Origin: Tanytarsus gracilentus
Taxonomy: Eukaryota; Arthropoda; Insecta; Diptera; Chironomidae
Assembly: GCA_038502055.1 (NCBI GenBank)
Contig: JAXRKN010000032.1
Coordinates: forward strand, 186,001-250,000
Direction of reading: 5' to 3'
DNA: 64,000 bases
The notes beneath the pieces were generated by a model. It searched no databases, had not been told where the DNA came from, and saw only the letters and a list, made by a program, of their open reading frames with translations. A program made the translations under genes and the position numbers. Positions 22,501 to 31,140 of this stretch are shown piece after piece. How positions within the stretch are numbered: the first letter of the stretch is position 1; the number at the start of each line of letters is the position of its first letter.

Positions 22501-24773
22501 TGTGGAACTTTATTACTACACCGCAATTGTGCAACTATAATTTGTAACAATCCACAAAAATAACAATCCAGACTATTACTGGGTTATTAAACTCTCAGTA
22601 TTCTTCAATTTTTTTGTTTCATTAATCTTGAATCTGAATTGCTTTAAATTCCAATTTGCATTCACGTGTGTACTCTATACTTTTATTAGATTCTCCCTGC
22701 GTGGGACATGAAAACCGTTGAAGCCGTAAATTTAAATAAAAGTATACTTTTTGTATACAATTTTCTATTGAAAATACGTTGAAGCCGAGATTTAAATTTT
22801 ATTTGTATGAGGATTTTTTGAATTTTAACGGTAACATTTGGTCATGTCCCACGCAGGAGATTCTCATTTTTTGAGCCCAAGTTGAGATTTTAGATTTTAT
22901 TGAAACTTAAAAATATTTATTAAAATACCAGCTCAACAAAATATTGCATATGAAGCGGATGCATTTACCATTTCTGACATTGAACTCTTTCGAATAATCA
23001 TTGAAAAATTTATGATTCATATCGAGCAGTAATATTGTAATAAACTAAATATGAAAAGTTTAGTGAGTAAGATTTTTTAGAATAACCAACACAAGGTGTG
23101 GTAACACTTATATGCCTGATTTCTGTCTGTCTGTCCATCCGTCCGTCCGTATTGTCGAGATCTCGACCCCTGGACCAGCTAGAAACTTCGGGTTTTCGCC
23201 AGATTTTAGGTCTTAGGGTCTTTATTAATCCATTTTAGGATATTTTGGGATCATGACCACAGCCTGTGGTCCACAGGTCGTGCCACGGACAGCTAAAATG
23301 TCCATTTTTCATACAAATTTTTTCTTATATGGCCATATGTTAAAAAAATAATTTTTTTAATTTCTTGAAATATTAAAATTATATTAAATATTAAAAAATT
23401 AGTTCAAGGCCATGTAGATATTAAAAATCGTCCACGCATACCTGTGCCTGATGAAGATCCCTACAGCGAAGCGAATAGTGCAAGCAGTTCTGGTAGTTCA
23501 GGTGGTGGTGGATCAGCGGGTGAAGGCCCTGGCAAGGAGCGTGTAGCAACTGCGCAAGAACAACTTTTGTTGCAATCAACGCAATTCGGTCCTAAACGAA
23601 GTGATAAACCCCCAAAACTGCCACCACGTGACAGCACATTTCACCACGACATGCCCAAAGTGAGCTTAATTATGACATTATAAACCCATTACTAACTTTT
23701 TGCTTAATACTCAGCCGGATTACGACGACATTGAGGAGGTAAATGATGCAATAAAGCCAATGTCTCGTGGTAAATCAAACAAAGGAAAGGATAAAAAGAA
23801 ATATGGTAAGTTACTATACTGAAAAATTGAATTATAAATTTTTTGTTCACCAGCTTAAACAACTTGTAGCATAAATTTTAGCTACCTATTATTAGCTAAA
23901 AATTTTTTTCACAAATATCAAGTTCAGGTCTTAAATACCTGCTTTTTCTGAAACCACTATGTTTTTGTAAGTAAGGCTTTGTTTAAGCTGGTAATGAAAA
24001 AATGTGTTTTTTGAAAAATTTTGTAATTTTATTCCTCGGTATAGTACGTATAATTGTCAATGTGTAAAAAATACATTTATGATTTTGAGCCATCACGTGA
24101 TTGCAAAAGTCAAAACATTACAATTATTTTGGATACACCACAATAGTGTTTTCAACAACAAATTTTTTAATTCATTTAGATGATCCATATTACTGTGGAT
24201 TTAAGGCAAAAACAATTTTTACAAAGTCCAATAGCAAAAACAGCAATATCAGCTCTGGAAAAACTAACGGAACAATTAACGAAAGTAAGAAGAGCAGCGT
24301 TAGTAGTTTCTTCAGTAGCACCAAGAAGGATGGAAGTAAATCGAAGGATAAAGAAAAGTCAGTAAAAGAGAAGGATAAAGATATGGTTAAAGATAAAGAA
24401 TCAAGCACGACAAAGCAGCGATCATCAGTTGCTCAACTGCCTCATCCAGCTTCATTTTCTACATTGTATCAACTTCATCAAATGCAGAACGGCATGCTGA
24501 ATGGAACGATGAAACATAATGGAATCTTCCAGCGCCATAACTCACATCCGGAGCCTTATATGTGGCATGCCAAGAGCTACGAAGGCATTGGTAAGAAATT
24601 CACGCAATTATTGAGTTTTAGTTTTGAATAATTTATGACTTTCTATCCCAGGAGAAGCTGATTTCGTTGATTCTGCTGCACCATATCAAATCTATGGTCG
24701 TCTTGCAACTCCAGCACGAGGATTCGTTCCAGTCATCCCTCGTCGAATGGGTTATGTCGGTGATTGGGAATAG
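10392..24773 (+). CDS. exp/reb-like: MH2-domain protein of the expansion/rebuff family, gene A (5' incomplete)
   Basis: Coding exons read from GT-AG signals are 10392-10549, 11970-12042, 19149-19316, 19394-19592, 23409-23659, 23715-23805, 24180-24590 and 24652-24773 (TAG). All phases agree and give 490 residues. Residues 1-199 form an MH2 (Smad C-terminal) domain with landmarks IWAKVVVFERNRRVAKAY, LTVNGSDDGFDGMRIGLSGF and RQIGQGVKL; there is no MH1 domain. A Gly/Ser-rich linker (SSGSSGGGGSAGEG), a Lys/Ser-rich basic stretch (KSKDKEKSVKEKDKD) and a tail ending VGDWE follow. There is no C-terminal SSXS receptor-phosphorylation motif. In Drosophila the only comparable MH2 proteins known to me are expansion and rebuff, which promote chitin deposition with the chitin synthase krotzkopf verkehrt in trachea and epidermis. 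The first visible exon begins in mid-protein, and an exon matching gene B exon 1 was not found in 1-10391. Which of the two it is cannot be told. An AATAAA lies at 24800. Confidence 0.88.
11157..11390 (+). mobile_element. Miniature element with ACAGACCCCATTTT end, copy 1
   Basis: TTAACAGTTAACATTAAATTT, TTTTTTGTGCAAAAAAGG, AGAAATTAAAATATTG and TATATCGTTAAAATGGG are shared with 40815-41050. In that copy the left end ACAGACCCCATTTT is inverted relative to the right end AAAATGGGTTCGT, suggesting a small DNA transposon. This copy lies in the intron after the first visible MH2 exon of gene A. Confidence 0.6.
11823..11856 (-). mobile_element. Truncated end of the CCTGCGTGGGACATG hAT-type element
   Basis: TTACGGCTTCAACGG and TTTTCATGTCCCACGCAGG are the inverse of the left end of the element at 22696-22857. 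The other end is missing. Confidence 0.75.
12043..13202 (+). other. Intron sequence of gene A, nothing recognised
   Basis: A+T-rich intron sequence downstream of the second visible exon; no repeat or conserved exon was seen. Confidence 0.5.
13212..14475. mobile_element. Foldback transposon with TTCTGGAGAAA satellite arms and 9-bp target duplication
   Basis: Two inverted arms (13212-13580 and 14195-14475) flank a 600-base A+T-rich core. Each arm is a run of 10-12-base units of the type TTCTGGAGAAA, capped outside by GGGTCAGTCACAGCACAG and inside by GCAACCTAA. The element is bracketed by the direct repeat TACTGGAGT at 13203-13211 and 14476-14484, a 9-bp target duplication. Drosophila FB elements have the same design and 9-bp duplications; membership in a Mutator-like group is inference. 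The arms are open in several frames only because of their unit structure. The element lies in an intron of gene A. Fragments are at 10310-10350 and 39755-39876. Confidence 0.88.
14485..17800 (+). other. Long intron sequence of gene A
   Basis: A+T-rich sequence with no recognised exon, repeat family or structured element. Reading frames up to 82 codons show no known domain. Confidence 0.5.
17810..17940. repeat. Degenerate GTAC/ACGTGTAC-rich repeat
   Basis: Irregular recurrence of AATGTAC, ACGTGTACATAAATGTACTT and GTACGTACATTTT, with partial internal inverse symmetry. It is a short decayed tandem repeat. Confidence 0.5.
18118..18250. repeat. Degenerate ~18-bp repeat (ATCTGCNGATTAATCGGC)
   Basis: Units GCAGATTAATCGGCCGAT, CTGCCGATTTATCGAT, CTGCCGATTGAACGGC and two copies of AATCTGCAGAT occur within 130 bases and are partly palindromic. 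This may be the end of a small inverted-repeat element. Confidence 0.55.
18690..18910 (+). repeat. 62-bp tandem repeat, about 3.5 units
   Basis: CCATCAAAATTCCGTCAAGT and GGAATTT(T/C)(T/C)AAGGAATT recur with starts at about 18698, 18760, 18822 and 18883. A degenerate relative with AAAATTCCGTCAATTTCC lies at 29386-29600 near gene B. Confidence 0.8.
19640..20880 (+). other. Intron sequence of gene A
   Basis: A+T-rich intron sequence; nothing beyond short simple repeats was seen. Confidence 0.5.
20882..22055 (+). mobile_element. Mosaic non-autonomous element with 120-bp tandem array (DINE/helentron-like)
   Basis: It starts with the hairpin TATAGCTCCGCTATA and continues with a non-repetitive head (GGCCTAGTCAAACCCTACAA, CTCGTAGGAGTT-like blocks) and a TTTCTCACTT microsatellite. 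A 120-bp array follows (about six units, 21281-21985), and the tail ends GCAGACCCATCTTGTT. An inverted full copy is at 31840-32945. Truncated pieces are at 2180-2640, 3170-3610, 7898-7945, 11380-11480 and 51890-52075. Terminal hairpin, central tandem array and lack of long terminal inverted repeats resemble DINE-1/helentron-associated elements. That assignment is inference because no CTRR terminus or replicase is visible. Confidence 0.75.
21281..21985 (+). repeat. 120-bp tandem array with 240-bp higher-order period
   Basis: Each unit reads GGCTTCATGTATGTCGTTGA, ACTCGTTATTGCATCAG, AATCGATTGACATT, TTTTTGAGGAATG and CCACTAATGTCCATTTTTCA. Type 1 units (ATCAGGAA, TTAATG) alternate with type 2 units (ATCAGTAA, TTGACG), so 21361-21600 and 21601-21840 match better than neighbouring units do. 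Confidence 0.85.
22254..22392. mobile_element. 139-bp miniature inverted-repeat element (CGAGGGGATAACGAGA)
   Basis: Perfect terminal inverted repeats CGAGGGGATAACGAGA and TCTCGTTATCCCCTCG. Subterminal parts are also partly inverted (GCCGAATTGA against CAATTCGGC). No clear target duplication was seen, so the superfamily is open. It lies in an intron of gene A. Confidence 0.8.
22696..22857. mobile_element. hAT-type miniature element with 8-bp target duplication AGATTCTC
   Basis: Terminal inverted repeats CCTGCGTGGGACATGA and TCATGTCCCACGCAGG flank 130 bases of A+T-rich sequence. AGATTCTC occurs directly on both sides (22688-22695 and 22858-22865). Eight-base duplications are typical of hAT transposons. 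A truncated relative is at 11823-11856. Confidence 0.87.
23095..23340 (+). repeat. CCGT-microsatellite mosaic repeat, copy 1
   Basis: GTGTGGTAACACTTATATGC, a CTGT/CCGT run, GAGATCTCGACCCCTGGACC, GCTAGAAACTTCGGGTTTTC, GGTCGTGCCACGGACAGC and TGTCCATTTTTCATACAAA match 46500-46745 and, inverted, 38840-39105. It ends about 70 bases before an exon of gene A. Confidence 0.75.
23409..24773 (+). CDS. C-terminal exons of gene A (four exons)
   Basis: Exon 23409-23659 encodes the motif VDIKNRPRIPVPDEDPY and the block ERVATAQEQLLLQSTQFG...KPPKLPPRDS, both nearly identical in gene B. Exon 23715-23805 encodes PDYDDIEE and a Lys-rich end. Exon 24180-24590 starts DDPYYCGFKAK and carries the basic low-complexity stretch and HPEPYMWHAKSYEGIG. 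Exon 24652-24773 encodes the tail ending GDWE and the stop. The KPPKLPPRD stretch is a proline-rich, SH3-ligand-like sequence; that binding role is only inference. Confidence 0.86.
23825..24025 (+). repeat. TTTAGCTT-type dispersed repeat, copy 2 (diverged)
   Basis: It shares TTGAATTATAAATTTTTT, CACCAGCTTAAACAA, GTTCAGGTCTTAAA and CTGCTTTTTCTGAAAC with 45625-45800 and 51757-51840. It fills most of the intron between two C-terminal exons of gene A. Confidence 0.65.
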
Positions 24774-24799
24774 AATTTAAGAATTTTTTTGAATTTCAA

Positions 24800-24805
24800 A
24801 ATAAA
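24800..24805 (+). terminator. Candidate polyadenylation signal of gene A
   Basis: AATAAA lies 27 bases after the stop codon of gene A. With so short a 3' UTR in A+T-rich DNA it may be chance; other sites downstream are possible. Confidence 0.35.
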
Positions 24806-25125
24806 TATTTCAGAGTCAAACAAGAGAGAGAATGAGACCGACAGAACAGAGAGTGAAATGAAACTTTTTTAAAAAAATTGTTTTTAGATGACCATGTTAG
24901 ACAATAAGTTCTGTGATAAATCAGAAAAATTTGTAAATAACTTTAAATGCAGAAGGAACTGAAAAAAAAATATTTTTTATACTCTTATTCTCGAACTTTT
25001 TCGTGCCGCAATGAACGTTTAATTGATTTTTGGTGAAACTTTATAGCTCATATAGTTTACTAATTTTGCCATCATTTTGCCAGTGGAAAATAGAACTTCG
25101 TGGAAAATGGAACATTAGGGAAAAT

Positions 25126-25341
25126 TCAGGGCTGAGAACATCAAGGGCCTTGACGGGCATTGATGGGCCCTCACGGGCCGTAAAAACAAAACAAAAATAA
25201 TTGTTCTTAAAAAAATATACAAGTAAATTTTTTTGATATGCCTTTCATCCTCTAAACATTAATTTTCTTAAAGTTTTGACGGGCCTTGGCGGGCTTTCAC
25301 GCCTTGGCGGGCCAACCTACCTCTATGTTCTCAGCCCTTGG
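25126..25341. mobile_element. hAT-type miniature element GGGCTGAGAACAT, copy 1
   Basis: Terminal inverted repeats TCAGGGCTGAGAACAT and ATGTTCTCAGCCCTTGG enclose GGGCCTTGACGGGC-type repeats at both ends and a conserved middle (ATATGCCTTTCATCCTCTAA). GGGAAAAT is duplicated on both sides (25118-25125 and 25342-25349), giving an 8-bp target duplication. It sits in the spacer between the two MH2 genes. A second copy is at 49549-49741. Confidence 0.88.
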
Positions 25342-25349
25342 GGGAAAAT

Positions 25350-28166
25350 GAAACACAAAGGAAAATGAAACATAATTGAACCAAATAGAAAAAAATATTT
25401 TCGATTATGCTTCCCCTTTTGGACTAGTGCACTATAGTGGGTTTTGAAATTTTTTTTATTAAATTCAAAAAAAATTATTAAAAAAACTTTGTGCAACAAT
25501 TGGTTAAGCACTCATTGCTAGGCACTGCAATCAAATACTCAAGAACTCGTCAAGCGAATGAATTATTCAATATTTTAATTGCCAAAATTATTCGGATAAC
25601 TTTAAAAATTAAAATTTTTGTATCCTTTAAAAAAATTAGAAATCATATAAGATAATTTTTAAACATTTACAACATTTTAAATAATTACTGTCAATATTAA
25701 GATATGCTAAATTTTTGAAAACTTTTAAATGCGATGATCCTTTATTTGATATTTTTACCTTTTGTCTATAGCTCCGTACTGAAATTCAATCGAATCAAAT
25801 TTATATTATCTTTAGATAAATCAACAACAATTTTTCATTTTATTTGTAGCAATTCAGTTTATTGAAAAAACTTTTATTCTCGTTTCATTTTGAAACAAAA
25901 TTAAAAAATTAGTAAAATCATAAACGTATTTACATAATATTTCTGTACATGAAAAAATTTATAAAAAAAAATAAAATTACAGTTAATATAACAATTTAAA
26001 TTATGTTTTTTTCCTTCACGTGTAAATTGTTGGTTGCAGGCAAAATGATGAGGAGGTATGCCAACAATTCGTTAAATTGAAAACTATACTATACGACATA
26101 CATTTTTAATTATTTTAAAAAATAAAACCTTGATTCTTAATTTCTTCATAGAACAATCCTCAACTCAGTTTGTATCTTCTAAGTTAGATTGTTGAAAGCA
26201 CAAAAACAAAAGCTTAGTTTTTCTTTCACATAAAATGTTAATAGTCAAGTTTTTGAGCCGATTGAAGTTATGGTAATGTCTGACAAGAGTATAAGTATAT
26301 TTATATCGTATCATAAAAACTCATTTATATGTTTGGTTTAATTTCTAGAGAGATAACTCCAAGTTACAGACAATTGTGTATTATTGACAAGCGGTTGAAT
26401 TACAACAATCCAAATATTTTCCGTTTTCTTCACACTGATTGTCGAATCAATTTTATTTTCTTAAATTCTAAATCACGCCTTTTCACGCAACTTTAAATAG
26501 TTGTGAAGCGAAATAAATAGAATTTGAGAAACGCCCGAGTAGCAAAAATCTCCTTGAATGGAAAATACCTTTGGAAATGAAATTTTTTGACAGGGTGTGT
26601 AAAATCATACATATAAAATTCCTTGTAAGTCTGTCTCCCTCCACTTGGTTCATTTTATTATTCTTCTAACTAAGATTTTAAAAAAATTTAAAAATCAAGA
26701 ATCAATTTCATTTTTATTAACATCCCACAAATTACTCTGCTTACTGCGCCCGAGTCATTCTTGTTATAATATAGATTCAATTTTATACGTTATGGAATTC
26801 GCGATTAACACATTAAAAAAATCATAATAAACTTCTTCTCCTCGGCTTCCTTCCTTTACTCTCACTAAATCCCTAAATATAGTTTAAACATAAAATTTCG
26901 ACAAAGAGAGGAAAGAAACAGAATTACCATTGAACTTTAAAACATTTAATAGTTGTAATAAATACTTAAATCGCATGGTGAGAGAGTTATGCATTCATAC
27001 TTGTTTAAATTTGTGTTGGCGGCAGCATATGCTAAGCGGTGTATTACCTCATTTTCTTACGTAACTTTGCTGTTTTGGTTTTAATATTTTTTTCAATTTT
27101 TCTTATGAAAATGAACGGTTTCTTTTGTAGGATAATAAAATTTCAATTTTTAACGAATATATTAAAAAAATTGTGTTTTAACTTTCAAAGGTGATTTTGA
27201 AAAAATGCAAATGATCTCATGTTAGTTTGATCTAAATGTTTGGTCAACCTAGAGAAAATCTAAATTTGTTTTCTTTTTGAATGAGCTTTTGCGATTTTAA
27301 TCATTAATATCAGCGAGTAAAAATCTTTAGTTTCAAAACTCATTTTAAAATTTTTTGCTGCTTCAATTAAGTAACATAGCGAGCATCATGCATATCTTAA
27401 TTAATTTCTTAACACATTTATATTAACCGGACAAAACGGAAAAAATGACTTTTCTTCAAACGTCGTTTTGCCCATTAGCTTTATTCGCGAATGTGTGAGC
27501 AACTTTTTAGTCAAAATATGGTTCACGGAGATCAATTAAATTTAAAAGTAAATAAATACTAAGCTTTGTAAGAAATTTTGAATCTGGGCAAAAGATGAAA
27601 TTTTCAGTTATAAAAATTATTTAAGGGTAAAATTTGCGTGTCCGAAGCCATCATTTTTTAGCTTTTTTTATGAATTCTGGTCAATTAGGGTCGTGGGAGG
27701 ATCCAAAATACACAAGAGATTTTTTTTACAGATTCTGACTCAGGAATCGGCTAAAAAATGATGGCCCAGGTAACGAGAATTTAGCCTATTTAAGCTAATT
27801 TACTTATATAGGAAAAATAAACTGTCTATATATATATATAGATATGTCCTTTCATGTGGTTGTTGCATGTTATCACATATCAAGTCACTAAGTTTTCTAC
27901 TCTTTACATTAGTATAGACTTATATATATATAATACAAAGTAGTCTCCAATCTTAATATAAATATGACCTATGAAGATTACAGTCTAAAACCTTTTGTTT
28001 AATTTACTTGAGAAAAAATCTATCAATACTGCTGGTTGATATTCTTTTTGCTAAGCATTAAGTTTAAAGTTTAAACTAATTAAGTAAGTTATTGAAGGAA
28101 TTGATGACGTACATAGCACTTAAAAATGAAAGACACGGAAATGGTTTTGAATGGATTTTCAACTAT
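25350..28166. other. Spacer between convergent MH2 genes
   Basis: A+T-rich sequence that should contain the 3' UTRs of both genes. TA dinucleotide runs lie at 27823-27845 and 27918-27932. A microexon-like GCAAAATGATGAGGAG between AG and GTATGC at 26040 has no support. No gene was recognised. Confidence 0.5.
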
Positions 28167-31140
28167 TCAATCCCAGTCACCTACTAGCATACGTGGCGTT
28201 GCAACGTAACCTCTTGATGGCAATGGCATTCGATTGTAGATTTTATAAGGCGATTCCTCTGAGTCTAATTATACAAGAACATTAGAATAAATTTGAAGAA
28301 AATTTGAAGAAAAAAATAAATTTGCAAGTGGGAATAAAAGGTAAAAGATTTTTTCATGGAAAAATGAATGGCAACTTATTCATGTAAAGTTTGTGTAAAG
28401 TAAACCGTTAGAGAAAATTTTAAAAATCATTAGTAGTGGTAAGTTTTAAATTAGTATTGGTGAGTTCGAATAAATTTACCTAGTCGAACTGAGTCGAACG
28501 AAGGTCGAACGGATCCAAATTCGAAAGAAAATATTCAAAAACGGATCCATCCACTCATGAATAAGTTGTCTTTCGGAAAAATCATAAAAAAGGTTTAAAA
28601 ATGAAATGTTTAATTTCTTTTCGAAAAAAGTTTTATATATCTATAAATTGAAAGAATATTCATTCTCTAACGGCTGGATAAAATGTGGATCACTCTTTTT
28701 CGAAAATGGATAAGTTCGGAGTCGAAGATTTAAAACTTTTTATCAGAAATACGTTAATCTAAAAAATTTTCTTTGCAATTGCATTGTTTACTTTCGGAAT
28801 TGGTACAAATTTTTTTTCTGTAACGTTTGAATATCTTTAAATTTCTTCGGAATCACCAACACAAATAAACTTTTTTAAATGCTCTAATAGGTCACGCGTG
28901 TTATCAGGTTACACGAATTAATACGCTTTCCTTAATTTATACTACTATTTTAATTAATTTAAAATCTCACCAATTCCACTTTCATGCGAGTAGCTCCTAG
29001 CTTGCCACATGTTGTAAGGCTGTTCTTGTTGCAATGGCACATGATGAGTATGTTGCTGAAATATATCACGTCCCATCGGGTGGAAGGTGCACATTGGGGC
29101 AATAACAGCTGAAGAAATTTTCTTCGCGGTTTCGCTATTCTTTTTTACTAACTTTTTGTAATTATTACCGCTAATGTAATTTTTATTGTTTTCGATTATA
29201 CTATTTGCCTTTCCATTGCTTTCTTTTGCAAAATTTGGAACTCTAGCTCGAAGCCCAGCATAATATGGATCATCTAAAAGAGAGCAGGGCATTGATGTTA
29301 TTACTAATTGTTTACGCTATGTGTGCAATCTGATGAAATGTTAATAGAATCTCTGCGACCACTCTACCGGAAATTTGATGGAAAATTATTTTGGAATTGG
29401 AATTTTAATGGAAAAGTATAGGAATTTTTTTTTCAATTTCTTCTAGAAATTTCCAGAAATTTTCAAGGAAATAAAAAAATCATCAAAATTCCGTCAATTT
29501 CCCTTTAATGAAACTAATGAAGTTTTCTAGAAATTAATTTTCCGTTTAAATTTCGTCATGTTAAACAGTTAAGACAACTTGTCAAATTTTCAAGGAAATA
29601 ATTTTTTTTTGTTACTTTATTCAACTCATCATGAGCATGATAAAACTAATGAGAGAAATAGCGAAAATCTCAGTGATCGTTAGATCCTTGAAAAGACTGT
29701 TCAACCATAAAGCAACAAAGTAATTTTAGAAAAAACTGAGTGAGAGAGAAAGAGTAATTTTTGTCGATTAAAATAAATGTAATGAAGTGAAATTCGAGTA
29801 AGTGAAAGGAAAAAATATAAAGAAAATTTAGAAGATCAGTATTAGCAGTCAAGGAGATGTAACTTTTTATCCTTTCGAACAAAAATAAAAAACAAAAATT
29901 ACTTATTAGGGACTTGGCTGACATTTTTATTTTGAAAATGAAAATTTACCCAATTCGTTAACAACAAAAAAAATATTCCCCTGTTTAACCTAAATTTTTT
30001 TCAAAATAAACCCCTTTCCTTTCCTCAACTAATCCTAACCGGATTTCAGTTGGACCCTGTCACACTTTAACTAAATTAAATTACATAGGTCCTCATGAAA
30101 ATTTTCTTCAATCCTCTTTCCTTATTTACTAAGGATTAAATGGGCACATTAATTTGAAACTTTTATTAGAATCATCCTGAAATTAGCAAGAAAATTAGAA
30201 TTTTTTTGCAGCTTGATTTTTTCAAGGGAAAGTGTTTAAAACGTAAAGGTACAGAATTTGATTGTGAGCAACTTAATAAAAAAATATTAATAAGAATGTT
30301 CAGAATTTTTTTATTTTTGCTCTGAAACAATATGAAAGCATTGAAAGCTAAACTCAATTTGAATTGTGCACACGATCTTTCGCTAATTAGCTCTATTATT
30401 ATTTGCCTCCCGACAACACTTAATATTGACCGCGATTAGTATTGCTCTTTCATTAATCGAAGTCAGGCCTTGGGCGCATTAAAAACTTTTCGCGCCGCTT
30501 CAGATTTAAGAAAGAGTCTGTCTGGAGATTTGATGGGATTTTGCTGTTAAATACTCGTTTTGCGAGCAAAAATTTTTCAATCATTGTGAGTGTATAGTTA
30601 GCAAGTGTGAGTGTGTGCTTGCACATGAGTATGAGTGGCTTCACAGCTCAATAAGTTTGTAGATTTTTTAGAAAAATGACAGAAGTACAATTAATTGTCC
30701 ACATTTTCTGACTCACCATATTGTTTATTATCCTTGCCTTTGTCAGATTTTCCACGTGCCATTAGCTTAATGATCGTTTCATTTTCGATGTCGTCATAGT
30801 CAGGCTGAAATGATGTAGAAAGAAAAAAGTAAATCTGGACATTACAATTAATAAATTATTTTTACGCTTACCTTTGGCAAGTCGTGATGATAAGAACTGT
30901 CCCGTGGGGGTAATTTCGGAGGAACTTCACTCCTTTTATTGCCAAACTGTGTCGATTGTATTAAAAGCTTATCTCTAGTGTCTGCAACACGATCTCGCCC
31001 AATCTCATTCGTAGATCCAAATGCTCCAAATCCAGATGACCCCGAACTTCCACTTCCATTGCCCGCAATCGTATATGGATCCTCTTCAGATGGAATAGGT
31101 ATTCTTGGACGATTTTTTATGTCAACAATCGGCCGCTGCA
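28167..31140 (-). CDS. C-terminal exons of gene B (four exons)
   Basis: Exon 31140-30872 encodes VQRPIVDIKNRPRIPIPSEE, a Gly/Ser linker and VPPKLPPRDSSYHHDLPK. Exon 30804-30717 encodes PDYDDIEN and ends at a split Gly/Asp codon. Exon 29273-28971 starts DDPYYAGLRARVPNF, lacks the long Lys-rich run of gene A and ends YNMWQARSYSHESGIG. Exon 28264-28167 encodes the C-terminal tail, ending in the conserved GDW plus an acidic residue. Confidence 0.86.

Noticed and set aside
26040..26055. Microexon or alternative 3' exon of gene A
   Set aside because: A 16-base stretch between AG and GT after the stop codon; no counterpart in gene B.
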